Below, in pieces: positions 58,438-64,000 of a DNA stretch of 64,000 nucleotides (position 1 is the stretch's first letter; every line of letters starts with the position of its first letter). The stretch spans positions 38,323-102,322 of the forward strand of contig JACKNM010000018.1 in NCBI GenBank assembly GCA_024234875.1. The letters run 5' to 3'. This DNA is from Ectothiorhodospiraceae bacterium (GTDB taxonomy: Bacteria; Pseudomonadota; Gammaproteobacteria; HK1). The translations under genes were made by a program, and so were the position numbers. The notes below the pieces were generated by a model. That model ran no database searches and was not told where the DNA came from. It saw only the letters and a program-made list of their open reading frames with translations.

Positions 58438-60816
58438 TCAGGCGGCCGCCGCACCCTTGGCGTCGCGAATGGCCTGCCACACACGCTGCGGCGTCGCGGG
58501 CATCTCGACGTGCTTGACTCCGAGCGCGGACAGCGCGTCCACCACCGCGTTCATCACCGCCGGCGGCGAGCCGATCGCCCCCACCTCGCCGCAACCCTTG
58601 ACCCCGAGGTCGTTGTGCGGGCAGAGCGTGACGTGGGTGCTGACCGAGACCGGCGGCAGGTTGTCCGCGCGCGGCATGCAGTAGTCCATGTACGAGCCGG
58701 TGACGAGCTGACCCTGGGCGTCGTAGACGCAGCTCTCGAGCAACGCCTGGCCGACCCCCTGGGCGACGCCGCCGTGGACCTGCCCCTCGACGATCATCGG
58801 GTTGATGACCCGACCGACGTCGTCGGCGGCGGCGAAGTTCACCAGCGTGACCACCCCGGTGTCGGGATCGATCTCCACCTCCGCGACGTGACAGCCGGCG
58901 GGGAAGGTGAAGTTCTTCGGGTCGTAGAACGCCGTCTCGTCGAGACCGGGCTCGAGCTCGTCGAGCGGGTACTTGTGCGGCACGTAGGCCGCCAGCGCCA
59001 CCTCGCCGAACGACATCGCACGGTCGGTGCCCTTGACCCGGAACTGCCCGTCGGCGAACTCCACGTCCGCCTCCGACGCCTCCAGGATGTGGGCCGCGGC
59101 CTTGCGCGCCTTCTCGATCACCTTGTTCATCGCCTTGACGATGGCGGTGCCACCGACGGCGAGCGACCGCGAGCCGTAGGTGCCCATGCCGAACAGCACC
59201 TTGTCGGTGTCACCGTGGACGATCTCGACGCTCTCGAACGGGATCCCGAAGGTGTCGGACACGAGCTGGGCGAAGGTGGTCTCGTGGCCCTGGCCGTGGC
59301 TGTGCGAGCCGGTGTAGACGCTGACCGAGCCGGTCGGGTGCACCCGCACCTGGGCCGCCTCGTAGAGCCCGGCGCGCGCACCCAGCGAGCCGACGACGTT
59401 GGACGGCGCGATGCCGCAGGCCTCGATGTAGGTCGAGATGCCGATGCCACGGTACCTGCCGCGCTTCGCCGCCTCCGCCCGGCGCGCCTCGAAGCCCTGG
59501 TAGTCGATCGCGGCGAGCGCCGCATCGAGGGTCTGGTCGTAGTCGCCGATGTCGTAGACCAGGGCGACCGGCGTCTGGTAGGGGAATGCGTCCTTGGGGA
59601 TGAAGTTGCGCCGGCGAAGCTCCGCGGGGTCGATCCCGGTCTCGTCGGCGGCGACGTCGACGATGCGCTCGATGAGGTACGTCGCCTCCGGGCGCCCCGC
59701 GCCGCGATAGGCATCGACCGGAACGGTGTTGGTGAACACCGCCTTCACGTTGCAGTACACCGTCGGCGTGCGGTAGCAGCCGGCGAGCAGGGTCGCGTAC
59801 AGGTAGGTCGGCACGCACGGCGCGAAGGTCGAGAGGTACGCCCCCATGTTGGCCAGCGTGCTCACACGCATCGCGAGGAACACCCCGTCGGCGTCGAGCG
59901 CGAGCTCGACATGGGTGACGTGGTCGCGACCGTGCGCGTCGGACATGAACGACTCGCTGCGCTCGGCGGTCCACTTCACCGCCCGACCGAGCTGCCCGGC
60001 CGACCAGGTGACGATCGCCTCCTCGGCGTAGTGATAGATCTTCGAGCCGAATCCGCCCCCGACGTCGGGGCCGACCACGCGCAGCTTGTTCTCCGGGATG
60101 CCGAGGACGAAGGCTCCCATCAGCAGGCGGATCACGTGCGGGTTCTGGGTCGAGGTGTAGAGCGTGTACTCACCGCGGGTCGGGTCGTAGTCGCCGATGT
60201 AGCAGCGCGGCTCCATCGCGTTGGGGACCAGGCGATTGTTCACCAGGTCGAGCTTGGCGACGTGCGCGGCCTTGGCGAACGCGGCGTCGTTCACCGCCTT
60301 GTCGCCGATCTCCCAGTCGTAGCAGAGATTGCCGGGAACCTCGTCGAAGAGCTGGGGCGCGCCACTGGCGCTCGCCGCGCGGGTGTCGGCCACCGCCGGC
60401 AGCTCCTCGAGGTCGAGCGCGATGGCGTCGGCCGCCTCGCGCGCTTGGGCATAGCTCTCGGCGATCACCACCGCCACCGGGTCACCGACGTGGCGCACCT
60501 TGCCGACCGCGAGCGGCGGATGCGCCGGCTCCTTCATCGGCTCGCCGTCCTTGGAGTGGACCTGCCAGCCGCAGGGCAGTCCGTTCACCCCGGCGCCGGC
60601 CATGTCGGCTCCGGTGTAGACCGCGACCACGCCCGGCGCGGCGACGGCCGCCGCGGTGTCGATGCTGCGGATGGTCGCGTGCGGGACGCTCGAGCGCAGG
60701 ATGTAGGCGTAGAGCTGCCCCGGACGGTTGATGTCGTCGGTATAGCGCCCCTTGCCGGTCAGGAAGCGCAGATCCTCGGTGCGCCGTACCGCGGCGCCGA
60801 TCCCGGTGTCCGCCAT
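58438..60816 (-). CDS. coxL: Molybdenum hydroxylase large subunit, form II CO-dehydrogenase-like
   Basis: A 792-residue molybdopterin cytosine dinucleotide-binding catalytic subunit of the xanthine dehydrogenase family. The active-site loop is AYRGAGR (residues 369-375; 59692-59712) rather than the AYRCSFR of proven CO dehydrogenases, so no Cys is available for the Mo-S-Cu site. The catalytic Glu is E744 in GCGEVGAIGSPP; cofactor-contact segments such as DVGGGFGSK and GSHSHGQGHETTF are intact. It is therefore a form II-type hydroxylase acting on an aldehyde, N-heterocycle or similar. ATG 60816 follows the coxS stop by one base and has GGAGGG. Given the region, an N-heterocycle is a reasonable guess. 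Confidence 0.93.
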   Translation of the reverse strand: MADTGIGAAVRRTEDLRFLTGKGRYTDDINRPGQLYAYILRSSVPHATIRSIDTAAAVAAPGVVAVYTGADMAGAGVNGLPCGWQVHSKDGEPMKEPAHPPLAVGKVRHVGDPVAVVIAESYAQAREAADAIALDLEELPAVADTRAASASGAPQLFDEVPGNLCYDWEIGDKAVNDAAFAKAAHVAKLDLVNNRLVPNAMEPRCYIGDYDPTRGEYTLYTSTQNPHVIRLLMGAFVLGIPENKLRVVGPDVGGGFGSKIYHYAEEAIVTWSAGQLGRAVKWTAERSESFMSDAHGRDHVTHVELALDADGVFLAMRVSTLANMGAYLSTFAPCVPTYLYATLLAGCYRTPTVYCNVKAVFTNTVPVDAYRGAGRPEATYLIERIVDVAADETGIDPAELRRRNFIPKDAFPYQTPVALVYDIGDYDQTLDAALAAIDYQGFEARRAEAAKRGRYRGIGISTYIEACGIAPSNVVGSLGARAGLYEAAQVRVHPTGSVSVYTGSHSHGQGHETTFAQLVSDTFGIPFESVEIVHGDTDKVLFGMGTYGSRSLAVGGTAIVKAMNKVIEKARKAAAHILEASEADVEFADGQFRVKGTDRAMSFGEVALAAYVPHKYPLDELEPGLDETAFYDPKNFTFPAGCHVAEVEIDPDTGVVTLVNFAAADDVGRVINPMIVEGQVHGGVAQGVGQALLESCVYDAQGQLVTGSYMDYCMPRADNLPPVSVSTHVTLCPHNDLGVKGCGEVGAIGSPPAVMNAVVDALSALGVKHVEMPATPQRVWQAIRDAKGAAAA

Positions 60817-60817
60817 C

Positions 60818-61294
60818 TCATTTCCCTCCACGCATCGCCTGCGCTCCGGCCTTGATGGACTTCACGATGTTGTGATAGCCGGTGCAGCGGCAGAGGTTGC
60901 CCTCCAGCCACTCGCGGATCTCGTGCTCGGACGGATCGGGATTGCGCGCCACCAGGTCGAGCGCGCTCATGACCATGCCCGGGGTGCAGAAACCGCACTG
61001 CAGGCCGTGGTTGTCGCGGAACGCCTCCTGCATCGGATGCAGCGTGTTGCCCTTCGCGAGACCCTCGATGGTGGTCACGCTCGCGCCGTCGCACTGCGCG
61101 GCGAGGACGGTGCAGCTCTTCACCGAGCGCCCGTCGACGTGGACCACGCAGGCCCCACACTGGCTGGTGTCGCAGCCGACGTGGGTCCCGGTCATCCCGA
61201 GCTTCTCGCGCAGCATGCTGACGAGCAAGGTCCGGTCTTCGACTTCCGCCGACACCTCCTTGCCGTTCAGCGTCATGGTGACTCTGACGGACAT
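60818..61294 (-). CDS. coxS: Molybdenum hydroxylase [2Fe-2S] small subunit
   Basis: A 158-residue iron-sulfur subunit. The N-terminal plant-ferredoxin-type cluster is held by C41, C46, C49 and C61 (GCDTSQCGACVV, KSCTV), and the C-terminal cluster by C100, C103, C135 and C137 (LQCGFCTPGMVM, NLCRCTGYHN). Length and spacing are standard for CoxS/QorS-type proteins. ATG 61294 has AGGAGGGGAG upstream. The stop is one base before the large-subunit ATG. It carries electrons from the Mo centre to FAD in the medium subunit. Confidence 0.95.
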   Translation of the reverse strand: MSVRVTMTLNGKEVSAEVEDRTLLVSMLREKLGMTGTHVGCDTSQCGACVVHVDGRSVKSCTVLAAQCDGASVTTIEGLAKGNTLHPMQEAFRDNHGLQCGFCTPGMVMSALDLVARNPDPSEHEIREWLEGNLCRCTGYHNIVKSIKAGAQAMRGGK

Positions 61295-61380
61295 GGCACT
61301 CCCCTCCTGGTTGACTGTTGTCGCGGGTGCGGCGGGCGGGCGCGGGAGGCATCGCCGCGGCGGTACCCGGTGAGCGGGCT

Positions 61381-61411
61381 ATTGTGTCGGACCTCGCCCC
61401 CACGTCGTCAA
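61381..61411 (-). promoter_or_regulatory. Candidate promoter upstream of coxS
   Basis: On the minus strand TTGACG (complement of 61406-61411) is followed after 19 bases by CACAAT (complement of 61381-61386), about 87 bases before the coxS ATG. It would let coxSLM be transcribed apart from coxG, across the 163-base gap. Confidence 0.3.
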
Positions 61412-61457
61412 GCGAACCCGATGCGATGGCCCCTCCGGGCGCGCGGCGGTCGCCCGG

Positions 61458-61916
61458 TCACGCCGACGGCGGCGTCTCGCCGCCGACCACCTCCTGGAAC
61501 TTGCCGAAGAAGTCGTCGGCGATCTTGCGCGCGGCCCCGGCGACCAGGCGCGAGCCGATCTGGGCGAGCTTGCCGCCCACCTGCAGCTCGGCGCGGTAGC
61601 GCAGGGTCGTCTCGTCGCCCTGGGGCTCCAGGGTGACGTCGGCCGAGCCCTTGCCGAAGCCGGCCGGTCCGCCCTTGCCCTCACCGACGATGGTGTAGCC
61701 GTTCGGGGGGTCGAGGTTGGTGAGGGTGACGACGCTGGTGAACCGGGCCTTCACCGGCCCGATCTTGGCGCGCATGGCGGCGTTGAAGACGTTGTCGGCC
61801 TCGCGCTCGATGGACTCGCAACCCGGGATGCACTGACGCAGCACCTCGGGGTCGTTCAGGGCTTCCCACACCCGCTCGCGCGGTGCCGGAATCGCGAACT
61901 CGCCGGTGATCTCCAC
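61458..61916 (-). CDS. coxG: CoxG-like SRPBCC family protein
   Basis: A 152-residue SRPBCC-fold protein of the CoxG type: ITGEFAIPAPRERVWEALND, VLRQCIPGCESIE, VKARFTSVV and LQVGGKLAQIGSRLVAGAAR. CoxG is thought to tether CO dehydrogenase to the inner membrane or to help its assembly; this copy lacks the longer C-terminal membrane-anchor seen in some homologues. The start is a GTG with GGAGGC just upstream. It is the first gene of the molybdenum hydroxylase cluster, divergent from pyruvate kinase, with a 163-base gap before coxS. Confidence 0.88.
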   Translation of the reverse strand: MEITGEFAIPAPRERVWEALNDPEVLRQCIPGCESIEREADNVFNAAMRAKIGPVKARFTSVVTLTNLDPPNGYTIVGEGKGGPAGFGKGSADVTLEPQGDETTLRYRAELQVGGKLAQIGSRLVAGAARKIADDFFGKFQEVVGGETPPSA

Positions 61917-62148
61917 GCCGCCTCCGAATGCCTCGACTCGAGGCGGGCAGGCTAGCCCGGCCAGCCGGACCACCGCAAGCACCGGGGCGCGGGCGCCCCT
62001 CGTCGGGGCTCCCCGGCCGGACCCCGGCGCACTGCGCACCAACGCCACCGGCCTCACTGGCACCACCCGCGCGGTTGCACTTACCATGCGCCCCGCACTC
62101 GCGCCCCGGCCCGCTGGCGCCGCGCGCGCAAGCATTCAGGAGCCCGTG

Positions 62149-63600
62149 ATGCCACGTAGCCGCAAGGCCAAGATCGTCGCCACCCTGGGCCCGGCGACCG
62201 CCGACATCGGCTCGATTCGCGCGCTGTTCGCAGCCGGAGTCGACGTCTTCCGTCTCAACGCGAGCCACGGTACCCACGAGGTCCACGCTCGCGTCCACGC
62301 GACGATCCGCCAGGTCGAGGAAGAGGTCGGCCGCCCGATCGCCATCCTCTTCGACCTCCAGGGTCCGAAGCTGCGCATCGGCGACTTCGAGTCCCGTGAG
62401 GGGGTGACGGTGGAGGCCGGGGCGCGGTTTCGGCTCGACCTCGACCCGAGGCTCGGCTGCGCACGCCGGGTGGAGCTGCCGCATCCGGAGGTGTTCTCGG
62501 TGCTCGTCCCGGGGACGACGCTGCTCATCAACGACGGCCTGGTACGCCTCGAGGTGCTGGAATGCGGGCCGGATCACGCCGAGACCCGCGTGGTGGTCGG
62601 CGGCCGCCTCTCCAACCACAAGGGGCTCAACGTCCCCGACCTCGTGCTCCCGGTGTCGCCGGTGACCGACAAGGACGCGCGCGACCTCGAGTTCGGGCTC
62701 GGCCTCGGCGTCGACTGGGTCGCCGCGTCGTTCGTGCAGCGCGCCTCCGACGTCGACGCGGTGAAGGCCCGCGTCGGCGGGCGCGCCCGCCTGATGGTCA
62801 AGCTCGAGAAGCCGGCCGCGGTGCGCGAGCAGAAGGACCTCATGGACATCGTCGACGCCGCCGACGGGGTGATGGTCGCGCGCGGTGATCTCGGCGTGGA
62901 GCTGCCGCCGGAGAAGGTGCCGAGCGTGCAGAAGCGCGTGGTGCGCGCGTGCCGCGACGCCGGTCGACCGGTGGTGGTGGCGACCCAGATGCTGGAGTCG
63001 ATGGTCAACGCCCCGGTGCCGACGCGCGCCGAGGTGTCGGACGTCGCCGGCGCCATCTACGACGGCGCCGACGCGGTGATGCTGTCGGCGGAGACCGCGA
63101 CCGGCAAGTACCCGGTGGCGGCGGTCGAGATGATGGACCACGTGATCCAGGAGGTCGAGTCCGACGAGCACTACCGCACGCTGATGGACGCGACCGCGCC
63201 GGCCCCGCAGCCGTTCGTGGCCGACGCCATCTGCGACGCGCTTCGCCACGTGGTGAAGACGCTGCACGCGCCGGTGATCGCGACCTTCACCAGCTCCGGC
63301 TTCAGCACCTTGCGCGCGGCGCGCGAGCGCCCGGAGGCACCGATCCTGAGTCTGACCCCCGACCCGGTCACCGCGCGCCAGCTCAGCCTGGTGTGGGGCG
63401 TGCACGCGGTGCGCGACGAGGACGTGCGCGAGGTGCAGCAGATGGTGGACAACGCGTGCAGCGCCGCGCTCGCCGCCGGATTCGCCAAACCGGGACAGCC
63501 GATCGTCATCATGGCCGGGATGCCGTTCGGCATCTCGGGGACCACCAACATGATCCGGGTGGCGGAGATCCCCACGCCGCCCACCACCGAGGTCGAGTGA
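62149..63600 (+). CDS. pyk: Pyruvate kinase
   Basis: A 483-residue pyruvate kinase that makes pyruvate and ATP from phosphoenolpyruvate and ADP. Landmarks are KAKIVATLGPATAD and RLNASHGTHEVH at the N-terminus, FDLQGPKLR, the catalytic Lys and Glu in LMVKLEKPAAV with VMVARGDLGVELP, and TRAEVSDVAGAIYDGADAVM. The nucleotide site RLNxSHG has Ala in place of the common Phe. A C-terminal allosteric domain is present (FTSSGFSTLRAARERP). ATG 62149 has AGGAG before it; the upstream open extension is Arg/Pro-rich and rejected. Genes for gpmA and pyk together cover lower glycolysis. Confidence 0.95.
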   Translation: MPRSRKAKIVATLGPATADIGSIRALFAAGVDVFRLNASHGTHEVHARVHATIRQVEEEVGRPIAILFDLQGPKLRIGDFESREGVTVEAGARFRLDLDPRLGCARRVELPHPEVFSVLVPGTTLLINDGLVRLEVLECGPDHAETRVVVGGRLSNHKGLNVPDLVLPVSPVTDKDARDLEFGLGLGVDWVAASFVQRASDVDAVKARVGGRARLMVKLEKPAAVREQKDLMDIVDAADGVMVARGDLGVELPPEKVPSVQKRVVRACRDAGRPVVVATQMLESMVNAPVPTRAEVSDVAGAIYDGADAVMLSAETATGKYPVAAVEMMDHVIQEVESDEHYRTLMDATAPAPQPFVADAICDALRHVVKTLHAPVIATFTSSGFSTLRAARERPEAPILSLTPDPVTARQLSLVWGVHAVRDEDVREVQQMVDNACSAALAAGFAKPGQPIVIMAGMPFGISGTTNMIRVAEIPTPPTTEVE

Positions 63601-63637
63601 CGGGGCGACGGCGTGGCGAGGTCGCGATCTCCGCGCC

Positions 63638-64000
63638 TCAGTAGGTCGAGATCTCGATGAGGTTGCCGTCGGGGTCGCGCAGGTAGACCGACCGGATCGG
63701 GCCGAGCGCGCCGGTGCGGTCGACCGGCCCCTCGAAGACCTCGACGCCGGCCTCCTCGAGATGGCTCATCACCTCCGACAGCGAGACCGAGGTGATCAGG
63801 CAGAGATCGGCCGAGCCGGGGGTCGGATGCGTCGCCTTCGGCTCGAACTCCTGACCGGCCTGATGCAGGTTGATCTTGTGCGGGCCGAACCCGAGCGCGA
63901 TCCGCCCCTCCCCGAACCGGACCACCCGCATCCCGAGCGCGCGCTCGTAGAAGTCGCAGGTGGCGCCGATGTCGCGCACGGTGAGCACCAGGTGGTCGAT
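63638..64000 (-). CDS. VOC family (glyoxalase-like) protein, 5' partial
   Basis: The frame is open to the last base (IDHLVLTVRDIGATCDFYER...), so the start lies beyond the window; the visible 120 residues cover nearly all of a VOC protein. Landmarks are the first beta-alpha-beta unit with His in IDHLVLTV, YERALGMRVVRFGEGR, the metal-His-like segment INLHQAG, and the closing Glu in LRDPDGNLIEISTY. Members include glyoxalases, ring-cleavage dioxygenases and fosfomycin-resistance-type proteins; this one resembles the general VOC group. It converges on pyruvate kinase, 37 bases apart. Confidence 0.87.
   Translation of the reverse strand: MDHLVLTVRDIGATCDFYERALGMRVVRFGEGRIALGFGPHKINLHQAGQEFEPKATHPTPGSADLCLITSVSLSEVMSHLEEAGVEVFEGPVDRTGALGPIRSVYLRDPDGNLIEISTY

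Noticed and set aside
58438..60816. True (form I) aerobic CO dehydrogenase.
   Set aside because: The catalytic loop is AYRGAGR, not AYRCSFR, and the gene order small-large-medium fits form II.

Overview
The window is a very GC-rich stretch of a Gram-negative bacterial chromosome with dense, mostly short-gap or overlapping genes. Outer-membrane evidence is direct: heptose genes (hldE, hldD), the Kdo transferase gene waaA, a TolC-type channel, and signal peptides. The pairing of a protein-L-isoaspartate methyltransferase with tolC, the Asp-box phosphatidyltransferases and the TRAP/TAXI transporter fit a proteobacterium, most likely a high-GC gammaproteobacterium. That placement is inference; no rRNA or tRNA is present to confirm it.

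Bases 1-32700 form a catabolic region: four amidohydrolases (two are close paralogues), an amidase, a metal-ligand-free M24 'pita-bread' hydrolase, two thiamine-diphosphate enzymes, two class V and one class I/II aminotransferase, a FAD amine oxidase, an allantoinase-like deacetylase, a PEP-mutase/isocitrate-lyase family lyase, an SMP-30 lactonase, a GST, an epimerase, a complete TAXI-TRAP uptake system, an MFS exporter and an EamA exporter. Together they suggest uptake and stepwise hydrolysis, transamination and C-C cleavage of nitrogen-rich small molecules (ureide, cyclic amide or amidine type). The substrate cannot be named from sequence. No transcription factor of an obvious class is seen among them. 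Embedded here are a pair of secreted surface proteins (6750-8666) with a YadA-neck-like motif and thrombospondin-type-3 repeats, and a tandem pair of unrecognised paralogues (21082-22733), the best candidate for something undescribed.

Bases 32800-45320 carry a dynamin-like GTPase, pcm-tolC, an esterase, a valine-pyruvate-type aminotransferase, phosphoglycerate mutase, a two-gene signalling unit (periplasmic-binding-type histidine kinase plus receiver-PAS-GGDEF-EAL protein), and a CDP-alcohol phosphatidyltransferase. Bases 45339-50858 are a translationally coupled LPS-core operon (hldE-hldD-waaA) followed by an unrecognised protein and a second phosphatidyltransferase whose last motif Asp is Gly. 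A foldback MITE-like element with TCA target duplications lies just upstream of hldE.

Bases 52074-61916 hold a molybdenum hydroxylase cluster on the minus strand: coxG, coxS, coxL, coxM, then a MoxR ATPase (CoxD type), a VWA protein (CoxE type), split XdhC/CoxI proteins, a fused molybdopterin-binding/MocA-like nucleotidyltransferase and a SufU-like scaffold. The large subunit has AYRGAGR, not the AYRCSFR loop of true (form I) CO dehydrogenase, so it is a form II-type hydroxylase of unknown substrate, supplied with its own cofactor-maturation genes. Pyruvate kinase and a partial VOC-family gene close the window.

Nearly all real genes are overlapped by long antisense or out-of-frame open frames, a by-product of the GC content; these were left out. 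Several intergenic hairpins, including two REP-like elements of the same architecture, are recorded.
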